DNA of 64,000 nt from the NCBI GenBank assembly GCA_030407315.1, contig JALQPE010001701.1:24663-88662 (forward strand). Direction: 5' to 3'. Both the position numbers and the translations under genes were made by a program. The stretch comes from Asparagopsis taxiformis (taxonomy: Eukaryota; Rhodophyta; Florideophyceae; Bonnemaisoniales; Bonnemaisoniaceae). Below are positions 40,928 to 50,051 of this stretch, one piece after another. Positions within the stretch are counted from its first letter, which is position 1. Each line of letters opens with the position of its first letter. The notes below the pieces were generated by a model that was given only the letters and a program-made list of their open reading frames with translations, was not told where the DNA came from and made no database searches.

Positions 40928-43096
40928 CTAGTAAATCTCGGGGCCGACTAGGACCCGTACTAGAGAGACTGGACGTCCGCGTCCACTTCCGAAAACACAG
41001 ACGCTCGCAAATGCGTAAGGATCGTTACGACCACCAACGGGCGGTGCGTAACCACGAGTCGCCGCGGCGAGACGTTCCGAAATCGCGCGCTCCGTTGCCA
41101 AGCGGGCAGTCAGATCCAACGTCTGGGCTCTGAAATCTTCGGCTGCGCGAGCCACGGACGTAATGAGGGAACGAATAACCCAGCCGTCCGCACGAGGCGG
41201 AGCGGCCATCGACGTACCGAGAAGCCGACGGGCATCCTCATCGGAGACGCGGTCGTCCAGGCTCACGAACCGTGGCGCGCGCTCGGCCGGCGTGGCCACA
41301 TCCGGACGACCGACGCGGGCAACGTTGCCCCCTCCCGTAGCCTCGCGTGGCACGATCTCTCGAGGATCCGGCGCACGCGGCGCTTCGTTTTGATGGCCAC
41401 GACGGCCAGAACGCGTCCCTCGGGGGCGCTCGTTGCCCCCGAGGCCACCGAAATAACCGGTACGATTGCCACGACGGCGTTCGGAACGGGAAGCGACCCG
41501 CGGCACGTAAGCCCCATAGCTACGCACGGAGACGAACTCCTGGTTATCGCCGCTTGCGTAATCGGGACGTATAACCCGATACTCCGGCCCCAACGCAAGG
41601 GCGCCGCGAGCCTCAGCCAACGCGCTGGTAACGGAGACGAACGTATCGGAACCGTCCACCGGGATTGCACGAAGCATCTCGTAGTCGGCCAGGAAGTCCA
41701 ACGTGGACTCCGGCAGCAGGCACGCGCGCCCGAACACACGACGTTCCACGAACAGCGAGCACGCGAGCATCGCTGCGTGTTCGATATCCACGGCCATGAG
41801 GAAACGTTCCTTCACGGGGGCAGGCGCGTCCTTCACGGCATCGGTAAAATAATGCACCACGCGTGGTAGCAATGTGGACGATCCACGAGGATACGGGAAC
41901 TCCTCCACTACTTCCGGCAACGGCGGGAAGTAGTGTTCGCTCGGGACGACCCACGGAGCCGACGCGTGCGACACGCGGTAATCGTCCGCGTTCACGTGAC
42001 GGAGCGCGAAATGGTCGTCGTACGAAACTACGCTCTTGGAGATGACGCTCAACGAAAGAGCAGTCTTCCATTCGGCACGTTGCCTTTCGGAAAGTGTCCG
42101 CGGACACACGAACACGGACGCGACCGTGATGAACGGTGGTTCCTCGGGCGTTCCCTTCCACAGGAACGCGTCCATGCGGTCAACGTAGATCGCGTCGTTG
42201 ACGTCACGCAACCACGAGCGGTCGCAACGTATCGACGCCGGGATCTGGTAACGTTCCGATCCCGGTGGCCCGTTGGCGAAACGACGCCCGGCTGCCCGCC
42301 CCCACGTATCCTCGGCGGAACGCATATAGTCGACGACCGCGCGGGCGTCCAGACGATCTCTGGCCAACGTGGCGAGATCGTCATCCGTGATACCCACGCG
42401 AGGCAACGCAGCCCACGCGTGGGTCAGGACGCCTACGTTTAGCGCCGCACCGCCACGTGAGGCGGTGCCGACTGTCCCAACGGGGTCACCACCCTCCGGC
42501 GAGGGATCCTGACGAGGAGAACGAGGCGAACCGTCACGACGAGGCACGCCCGTGCGGGCCGCCGCCACAGCACGACGCGAACGAGCGGCCGCTGCCATCG
42601 CGGCTACGCCCCTCGATGGGGCCGCGACATCCGGGATGATGGGTGACGAATTCCCCGAGTCGGACGCCGTTGCGTCATCATCACGTGGGGCATCGGCCCT
42701 AGCAGCCTCGGCAGGCGTCACGGAAGCCACCAGGCGAGACGGAGCCATCGGGCGAGACGAAGAGGCGACGGCCTGAGGAGCAACGGCTTCTCCCGCCCTA
42801 ACGGATGGGGCGGGAGCGACGGACGCTTCCGTCGCTGGCGGCGCACCGGCTCCGACGAGGGAGGGAGCGCCCTGCGAAGGGTTCCTCGCTCCACCTCCAG
42901 CAGAGCCGGCGGGCCGCGGAGTGTTAGCATCGGTACTACGAGTCGTAACCATCGTGGTTACGCTGTACACGATAATTACGACGAGTGCAACGAGCACGAC
43001 GACGAGAGCCACGCGGGCTAGACGAAACAAGAGAACGAAATGAACGGAGGTAGCAGTACCCAGCGGGGGAAAAAGATAAGGGAGAACGAAAGGCAA
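40928..43096 (-). CDS. GC-rich ORF, possibly retrotransposon Gag-like
   Basis: A 722-codon ORF. The listed ATG (43096) gives a hydrophobic lead (VALVVVLVALVVIIVYSV); a more Gag-like start is the internal MVTTRSTDANTPRPAG near 42952. A Pro/Ala/Ser-rich N-terminus is followed by a globular region (AEWKTALSLSVIS, HVNADDYRVSH, EHAAMLACSLFVERRVFGRA) and an Arg/Gly-rich tail (SERRRGNRTGYFGGLGGN, RPRGTRSGRRGHQ) that could bind nucleic acid. No reverse transcriptase, protease or integrase is adjacent. The last ~20 codons run into neighbouring satellite sequence. GC content and codon use are clearly higher than in adjacent DNA. The LTR beginning at 43548 lies just upstream on the same strand, which fits Gag of that element, but I cannot prove it. 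Confidence 0.45.
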   Translation of the reverse strand: MPFVLPYLFPPLGTATSVHFVLLFRLARVALVVVLVALVVIIVYSVTTMVTTRSTDANTPRPAGSAGGGARNPSQGAPSLVGAGAPPATEASVAPAPSVRAGEAVAPQAVASSSRPMAPSRLVASVTPAEAARADAPRDDDATASDSGNSSPIIPDVAAPSRGVAAMAAAARSRRAVAAARTGVPRRDGSPRSPRQDPSPEGGDPVGTVGTASRGGAALNVGVLTHAWAALPRVGITDDDLATLARDRLDARAVVDYMRSAEDTWGRAAGRRFANGPPGSERYQIPASIRCDRSWLRDVNDAIYVDRMDAFLWKGTPEEPPFITVASVFVCPRTLSERQRAEWKTALSLSVISKSVVSYDDHFALRHVNADDYRVSHASAPWVVPSEHYFPPLPEVVEEFPYPRGSSTLLPRVVHYFTDAVKDAPAPVKERFLMAVDIEHAAMLACSLFVERRVFGRACLLPESTLDFLADYEMLRAIPVDGSDTFVSVTSALAEARGALALGPEYRVIRPDYASGDNQEFVSVRSYGAYVPRVASRSERRRGNRTGYFGGLGGNERPRGTRSGRRGHQNEAPRAPDPREIVPREATGGGNVARVGRPDVATPAERAPRFVSLDDRVSDEDARRLLGTSMAAPPRADGWVIRSLITSVARAAEDFRAQTLDLTARLATERAISERLAAATRGYAPPVGGRNDPYAFASVCVFGSGRGRPVSLVRVLVGPEIY

Positions 43097-43547
43097 CGGC
43101 CTGGATGACGATGGTGAGAGGAAGGGTGAGCGACGATCGCTATCACGTTAAGCCGCGGCTTAAATAACCTTCGGACGACCGTTGTCGTAATGCCCGCTGG
43201 CAGATTCACGAAAAGGCCGCGGCCTGCGCACGTATCGCGCTGAATTGAAGCACACCCGCGTGGTGGAATTGGACACTGCATTCGTTGCAGGGAAACGCCT
43301 AAGCGAGGCATTGACGTACGATGCCAACGGGCGGGCCTCGATGATTACGAAAGAGCCGGAGCGCACGCGCGCGCTCCGGCGCCGTGGCGATTCGATCAGC
43401 CAACCGGGCCGCGTACGTTTAAACGAGATTTTTCGGGACAACTGCCACGTCCGCAGTTGTACCCGAAAAGACGCCACGGCCCCGTGTCTCAGGCGCGTCC
43501 TGACGGGCCTCGCGTGGCCGGGACGTCCACGTGTGGGGGTGGGGCTG
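43097..43547. other. GC-rich leader with hairpins between the LTR and the Gag-like ORF
   Basis: Contains two strong hairpins: GCCGGAGCGC / GCGCTCCGGC at ~43353-43380 and CGGGACAACTGC / GCAGTTGTACCCG at ~43434-43468. Could be an LTR-retrotransposon leader/packaging region on the minus strand. No clear primer-binding site was found next to the LTR. Confidence 0.35.
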
Positions 43548-44215
43548 TGTAGTATACGTGGCAATTCCGAAATTGCAAATATTTACGATTTCCGCGGAAT
43601 TCGAATTTCGGCGGACACGACCGGCGACAGCAATGCACGAACATTGCTGGCGCATGCGCGCGCGCAACCGGCACACGTGTGCAACGAACGTACTGGCAAC
43701 GGCCAACGGACCAACGGACCAACGGGTCCCTACGTGCGACCCACAAGGTCCTTTCCCATTCGGGGACGTTACGAGCAGTGTTTACACTGTAAAGCGATGC
43801 CATCGTGGCTATATAGGTATTGGCATCGTGCCGGGAGGGAAAGGGGACAATTCATCGAACGGGCAACGGCTCTAGTCTACGACTGACTTCTACGTTTTAC
43901 GTTTACGTTCTGCCTAACGAGGCTTCGTCTCCGTCGAGCTGCGTACTCCCTACCCATCGCCGCACGTAAGGCTGATTGCGTGTAGTGCCTCCGGGCTTGG
44001 TTGAGAGCGCCTCCGGTGACGTGCCACCTCGTTTACCGAACGTAATCCTCGCGTGGATTGTTGTGTCGTGACGCTCGTGTCTACTCGCTAACCACTCTAC
44101 CTTCTACCGTTCTAACAATACAGTCAAACACCAGCGGGTGGTACTGTTCGTTCGTTTCGTAAGGACAGCGTGTCCGTAGCTCGTACCAGCTATCTAGAAC
44201 TAACGTTGTTCCACA
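43548..44215 (-). repeat. LTR, copy 1 (668 bp)
   Basis: Near-identical to 45059-45719, in the same orientation, with TG...CA ends (TGTAGTATACG ... GTTCCACA on plus). Copy 1 has one extra 8-bp unit (CAACGGAC). It lacks matching 5-bp flanks (GGCTG on the left, TGCCA on the right), so it may be one LTR of a longer or truncated element extending left. Confidence 0.85.
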
Positions 44216-46273
44216 TGCCACCAACTTCCTCTCCTCAAACTCCAATTTCCTTCGTTCTAGTTCTAGCTCAGCAGTCGAAGTTTTCCCTTTTTCGATCTCA
44301 GCGTTTGGCTTGTCCCTTTCCAGCGCCAATATATCCCTTTCATGCTGCAATCGATCTTCACGCTGTCGGGACTCCACTTCGGCTCTCCTGATTTCCATGG
44401 TAAGTCTCTTTGCCTCTCTTTCGTCTTGACGTTTTGCAAGAGCATTGCGGTTCTCTTCAGAGTTATCTAACGAATGAAATAGTAACGAAAGTGTATCCGG
44501 TTCTCTTACCCGTTTCACTACTCTCCTGTTCGAAATGTCCATTTCCAAATCACCTTCTACATTTCCTTTCTTTCGTCGTTCATCCTCCCGTTCTGATGCT
44601 TCCTGCCTTTCGTCACTCCTTGCATCACGCATTCCCATGTTTCTTACGGCATGTGCCCGCCTTCTCATCGCCATTTCACACGCCTCGGTGCCTCCAGACT
44701 CTAACTCATCCCTTCGACTCACATCTTTCTCACCTCTTGCCTTTCGTTCGACCTTCTTTGCTTCTATTTCTTCCCAAATTCTGCGGCATACGTCGATTAG
44801 TCTTTCCTGTAATTCATCGTGGCAATCGTCTCCTATCGTTCTATTTCTGAACCGGTCCATGTTCTTATTGAAACGTTCCTTACAATGAGAAATATCTTTC
44901 TTCCATACTTGAACTTTCCGAGGATGTCTTCTACGCCGATTACTATTCCTGGTTTCTATGTCTTCTCTCACTGTGTTTCTGAATTCTGTTGACGAATTCA
45001 AGCATGATGCAACTGCATCAGTCTCAAAAGCCGCTTGCACTCTTCTTCTATTGCATACTGTAGTATACGTGGCAATTCCGAAATTGCAAATATTTACGAT
45101 TTCCGCGGAATTCGAATTTCGGCGGACACGACCGGCGACAGCAATGCACGAACATTGCTGGCACATGCGCGCGCGCAACCGGCACACGTGTGCAACGAAC
45201 GTACTGGCAACGGCCAACGGACCAACGGGTCCCTACGTGCGACCCAAAAGGTCCTTTCCCATTCGGGGACGTTACGAGCAGTGTTTACACTGTAAAGCGA
45301 TGCCATCGTGGCTACATAGGTATTAGCATCGTGCCGGGAGGGAAAGGGGACAATTATCGAACGAGCAACGGCTCTAGTCTACGACTGACTTCTACGTTTT
45401 ACGTTTACGTTTTCGCCTAACGAGGCTTCGTCTCCGTCGAGCTGCGTACTCCCTACCCATCGCCGCACGTAAGGCTGATTGCGTGTAGTGCCTCCGGGCT
45501 TGGTTGAGAGCGCCTCCGGTGACGTGCCACCTCGTTTACCGAACGTAATCCTCGCGTGGATTGTTGTGTCGTGACGCCCGTGTCTACTCGCTAACCACTC
45601 TACCTTCTACCGTTCTAACAATACAGTCAAACACCAGCGGGTGGTACTGTTCGTTCGTTTCGTAAGGACAGCGTGTCCGTAGCTCGTACCAGCTACTTCT
45701 AACGAACCGTCGTTCCACACATACATGTGCATTCCGCTTGAGAACTTCTTCCATTAGCAGAAAATCCATTTCACCATTGAAGCGTCGTTTTTCTCTACGC
45801 CTTTGAGATTTTGAAAGCACAGGTAAGACTTCTTTTTCACTATCATCTTCCGATCCATTGATTATGTCATTCCTTAGCAAATTCTTTTGATTTTGTGCGT
45901 CATTTCCTGTTGCAATTGGAGTTTGTGAATTCAAAAAGCCGTCTCCGCTGCTTCCAGCCCTTGGACTGATCAGTAATGAATCTATGTTTTCATTTGTGTC
46001 GGTTCTTGAATCAAATCCATTTGTAAAAGGAGCTTTATCATTTCATTCAATTACTTGCACGCCAATGGATGCAACATTCTCAACCTCAAATTGTATGCCA
46101 CTCTCTCTGAACGATTGTTCTTGTTCTCCTAGTCTATCACCTCTTGTCACCACCTCAACATGCCCGTATACATTTCCATTTTCCATCAGTATGGAACCAT
46201 CAACATGAGAGTCGTTATCATCCTGATTCAAAAGTTCGGTAACTCTCAGAGATCCTGTGTTTCTTCTTTCCAT
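44216..46273 (-). pseudogene. Myb/SANT-like coiled-coil protein gene broken by LTR insertions
   Basis: Minus-strand coding sequence from ATG at 46273 (MERRNTGSLRVTELL) with an in-frame TGA at 46045-46043, then acidic and basic stretches and an FNGEMDFLLMEEVLKRNAHV helix reminiscent of SANT/Myb-like modules in transposon proteins. At 45720 the frame is cut by a solo LTR; removing the LTR and one copy of the CATAC duplication restores the same frame, which continues with a Lys/Arg/Glu-rich coiled coil (ALAKRQDEREAKRLTME...HERDILALERD...LELERRKLEFEERKL) down to 44216, where LTR copy 1 truncates it. Function unknown; possibly a DNA-binding accessory protein of a transposon. Two LTR events and the TGA make it non-functional. 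Confidence 0.6.
45059..45719 (-). mobile_element. Solo LTR with 5-bp target duplication
   Basis: A 661-bp LTR flanked by CATAC at 45054-45058 and CATAC at 45720-45724, with TG...CA termini and no internal region. This is the expected product of LTR-LTR recombination after insertion into a coding sequence. Confidence 0.9.
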
Positions 46274-46379
46274 TCCTGCAAAGTTTGCAATGATGAACCT
46301 CTTTTCAACACGTACGAGCTCTTAGCCCCTCTCTCTTTATATGTTCCTGTACATGAATGCCTCTTCTAATACTTTCATT

Positions 46380-47800
46380 TAATTGAAAATGAGTTTATTG
46401 ATAAGCTTCTTGTGCTCTGTTCTATTCCTTTCTCTCCCCTCAAACACCGTTATACTCCTCACTCATTGATGGGTTAGGTCTATGTAGGACCTTAGCCCTT
46501 GTAGATAGATTGTACCTCTGAGGAGGATAAGAGGATAGGGATAAGGCTTCGAACTCACGAGTGAGAGCGCCGATTCCACGAGGCTGACGCCTCGTGCGAT
46601 CCTAGTAGCCCGAGGGCTGTGTCGGGTGGATCGATCCCTCGGAGCCCGGACACCTGTCTCCCAACCCGGTAGCGGGTGGTAGAGCGGGGTCCGGGGCGGC
46701 TGGATCTAACCTGCCGCAGGGATCTATCGGCCGTGGCCGTCCTCAACCCACTCAAGGGTTAACTAGGCACTTAGCGCGATGGAACCCCGGGGGAATTGTG
46801 GTCGCCTCCACGCGTGGCTGCCCACACGACGGATTCCGCAACTGTGATACTGCCAGCGGCTGTGGTCGAGACCGATTCAGAAGCCCACGGGCGTTAGCTC
46901 GGTTGACCGGCTGGGAGTGCCGAACCGACAGCGCTCCCAGTCGGTAGCTTTGTCTCGGTGGGCGGAAGGCCACTCCCGGTCTCCTGACGGCGTTAAAAGA
47001 AGCGGGAAGGTGGTCCACTACCGCGCAGACGAAATTCCCTAGGGCAATCCACGTGCACTCCCGCCGGAGGAGGCTCGCGGTGGGCAATTGGGGAAATGTG
47101 CGAGCGATCCCCAATTGGAGATCGAAACGGAGCAGCGGGTATCCGGTAAGGGAACTGCCGCCGCCGTTTAGTTGTAAGTTAAACGACCACGGCCGAAAGA
47201 TTTGGAACCGAGACGATCTACCTTTATTGTAGCTTAGTGGTCAGTCCGTTGACCTTAAATGTTCAACGAGACTGCCGGGACCGGACCAGGACTAATGGTC
47301 CCGATCCGGTGTCCAATGGACCTTGTGGGGTGTTTATGCGGCCCAGGGGCCCTACAGAGTAAGCTGCTACGTTGCTACGTGTAAACTAATAGAAACGACC
47401 AGCCGTAACGTACACGTGCACAACTGTAACGGGAGAATCCTCCCGCTCGCAAACGTGTGAGACTAATCGCGCCTATATCGCTACACTTTGCACGCTCGCC
47501 GAAGGTCCCGCGCAAGCAATGTTGCCCGGTGCTAATGCAAGGCGGCACGCGCCCATTCGCCCTTGGGCGACAATTGCCTTGCCACGTCACCGCGGCTAGT
47601 GATTACCAACGCGGCTCTTCGCGGCTGATTCCTTATCGAGCACCCACTCACGCTCTCGAGCGTACCGCTTAAGCGACCCCTCCTGGCGCCCATTCCAGAC
47701 GCCTGGAATTATCCCTCCCGCGACCGCTCGCAGCGCAAACGGGACGAGTCCCACAGTCTACACCGCTTTCAATCGTGATTCCAGATCAGTTGCACTCATA
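46380..47800. other. GC-rich non-coding island with many hairpins
   Basis: No long ORF that looks coding. Many local stems are visible: CGAGGC/GCCTCG (~46577-46592), AACCC/GGGTT (~46746-46763), CTGGGAG/CTCCCAG (~46912-46940), CAATTGGGG/CCCCAATTG (~47085-47118), GTTTA/TAAAC (~47168-47185), GGGACC/GGTCCC (~47276-47303), GTCC/GGAC (~47311-47321). The density suggests a structured RNA or the UTR of a retroelement, but I cannot match it to a known class. Confidence 0.4.
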
Positions 47801-48111
47801 ATATATTTCGTTCTCAATGTCAATCCAGGACACATTACAGACCTTCCCTTTGCTCGGATTTGTACCTGTTTGTCACACCTTTCTCTCCATCCGTCACATC
47901 ATCGATTATCGTTGGTTAGTTTCGACTGCAGGGATGTGGTTTTGTGTGCAGCCGTCACTCTTGGAAAAGCTCGTTGGTATATGCAGTTCATGTGTTAGAT
48001 TGCTGGCAAATTGCACGACGAGATGTACCCTCCGCGCGCGATGTGCTGGCTTCTTTTTCGTGTACAAGATGCGCCTTGTTGTCTGTCTCATAAACGCAGT
48101 GCATGTCTATT

Positions 48112-48440
48112 GTTTGATTCACAATAGCGCCACTGTGCTGTGAAATTGCGGTTTCCGACTTGCGCCTTGCGATTGCGAAAGAATGACGCAGACAATGCAG
48201 CTACGATAATCACGACCAATATAGCTGCACTGGTATCTGGGCCACTTCGAAGCAGAAAATGATTGAAGGGAGTGATGAAATAGATAGAAGGTTGATGTGA
48301 AACATCCTGCGTGGCTGTCCACAGCGTATGTCATCTGAACGCTGTATGCGGCTACATCCGCACAGATCTCGTTCAGATACGAGCTCATATCCCAGAGTCG
48401 AGATTTCGAGACAACTGTCTTTCACTTGACGCGTTACGAG
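48112..48440 (-). other. Possible small tail-anchored protein fragment
   Basis: One minus frame reads KTVVSKSRLWDMSSYLNEI...YSVQMTYAVDSHAG. About 120 bp further on, another frame reads PFNHFLLRSGPDTSAAILVV, then a ~18-residue hydrophobic helix (SAAILVVIIVAALSASFF) with basic residues after it, ending in a stop near 48112. Together they look like the C-terminal part of a tail-anchored membrane protein, broken by a shift or a small intron. Family not recognised; may be chance. Confidence 0.25.
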
Positions 48441-49318
48441 TGCACGAAGAACCGTGACTCTTCTTCTTAAGCATTGAAATCATCGTAGCACAATTGCTAA
48501 AACTATTCATGCAATTTGTCTTTACTGTAAGGTATTGCACATGCTCCCTGGACAGCGTGTGATAAACACAGGCTCCGTGCGAACACCGCTTCCTCTGCCC
48601 AGCCATGCGCACAAAATTTCCATGCCATTTCCGTATATTCCCATATGGGAACTCCAGAATTCGTCTATTGTCCAATTTGTGACGGAATTGAGGTGCTGGA
48701 TGAGGAGGGCATTTTGATGGAAAGCTCAGTGGTAACTCAAATCTAATCGTAGAAACTGGTGCCAATCGAACGAGGGAACACCACGCTTCATAGCCGTTAT
48801 GGTATCTCTTTCCAGAATGGAGTTCTCGATATATTATCATTTAAAATGTGTTCAAGTGTTCCATAATACCCCTCCAGGGAGGGTACTCAGCTATCCCGTA
48901 TACACATTCATTTCAATGATGGAGTGATCGTCGGCGGTGGGCGCAAAAGAGCCGATATCCTGTGAGAATATATGGGTACCTACCTCCCCTTTTTCCTGAT
49001 CCCTCTCTCTCTTACGAGCCTATGTTTTTCATGTCTTGAGATCGCTGGTGATGCTAATGAGGTAACAACATCCTGACATCGTGCACGGAGCTTCGTGTAC
49101 TGCTGCGAAGCGGAATGGTTCTAATTTCGAATTCAGAACAAATTCAGTCGAAAAGAGCATGTCAATCAACCATTTTATTTTTGCAAATCTTTGAGAGAGA
49201 TTTTCCCTCACAACTGCGCAAATGTGTGCGCGTAGTGTGGAACTATGTGTCTCGGACAAGTCCTGAACAGTCCCCGTCCGTTGACTTATCAGAAGCTCTC
49301 TAGTAGACAAAATAAGCC
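48441..49318. other. Boundary between repeat-rich DNA and the host gene island
   Basis: A 152-codon minus ORF (48840-48385) has no recognisable features and I do not call it. The last ~250 bp before 49319 should hold the promoter of the RRM gene. Confidence 0.35.
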
Positions 49319-50020
49319 ATGGTTTCATCCGAAGATCTACAATCATCTCTAGCTCAATTCGAGCGTGAAATTCAGGAGGTCAAAACTGCCCCCTCAGACC
49401 CCAATGAGAATCAGCTTGTTTCTAGTTCCTCGCCGCCCATTACTGTCCCAAAGCTGGAATCAAGCACCACATCATCGCAGCCTGCCGGTCGATGGAAATG
49501 GATAGGCGATTCCTGGAAATGGGAAGGAGCCAGCCATCCCATCAGTGAAGAACCTCATACCCCTGCTACTCTTCCAGCAATTTCGGCTACACCAACTGTC
49601 CCAGTATCTGCACTCGACTCTGGCACTACTTCTAACATGCATCGTCCTCAAACACGCACTGCGGCTGGCACAACGTGGCGAGATCCTACTCTACTAGACT
49701 GGCCAGATGCGGACTATCGTCTCTTTGTTGGAGACCTCGCCCCTGATACCACAGACATAGAATTGGAAAACGCATTCAGGCACTATGCTTCCTTTAACAT
49801 GGCGCGTACCGTACGTGACAAGCGCACAGATGTTTGCCGCGGTTATGGATTCGTAAGCTTTGGAAAAGGTGAAGACATGGTTGCAGCTTTACGCGAGATG
49901 AATGGCAAGTATGTGGGTGCGCGGCCTATCAAGCTCAAAAAAAGTAATTGGCAAAAGAAGAATCTCACTTCCGAACGACGAAAACAGTTGAAGCTATTCC
50001 GCCGCATTTCGAAGCCATAG
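49319..50020 (+). CDS. RBM42: RBM42-like RNA-binding protein
   Basis: A 233-residue intronless protein. The N-terminal ~120 residues are Ser/Pro/Thr-rich and include a WKWIGDSWKWEGA patch. Just before the RRM is TTWRDPTLLDWPDADYRLFVGDL, closely matching the WxDxTLxEWPxxDYRLFVGDLG lead-in typical of RBM42. The RRM spans ~134-211 with RNP2 RLFVGDL, the conserved VRDKRT loop and RNP1 RGYGFVSF, followed by ALREMNGKYVGARPIKLKKSNW, again diagnostic. RBM42 orthologues bind mRNA, work in splicing and stress-linked RNA handling, and have this single C-terminal RRM. The start is the first ATG of the frame. Its stop lies 32 bp from the converging stop of the helicase gene. Confidence 0.85.
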   Translation: MVSSEDLQSSLAQFEREIQEVKTAPSDPNENQLVSSSSPPITVPKLESSTTSSQPAGRWKWIGDSWKWEGASHPISEEPHTPATLPAISATPTVPVSALDSGTTSNMHRPQTRTAAGTTWRDPTLLDWPDADYRLFVGDLAPDTTDIELENAFRHYASFNMARTVRDKRTDVCRGYGFVSFGKGEDMVAALREMNGKYVGARPIKLKKSNWQKKNLTSERRKQLKLFRRISKP

Positions 50021-50051
50021 ATAGATTGCTTCTGTCGTTCTAATTGCACTT

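Noticed and set aside
47225..47275. TAGCTTAGTGGT (A-box-like) and GTTCAACGAGAC resembling a tRNA or SINE head
   Set aside because: No acceptor stem or proper T-arm; the B-box match fails at its last position.
46500..47340. Possible group I intron (GTTCAACGAGACT resembles the R/P7 segment)
   Set aside because: No complementary P7 3' strand and no convincing P/Q pair; the AATTGGGGAAA piece forms its own hairpin instead.
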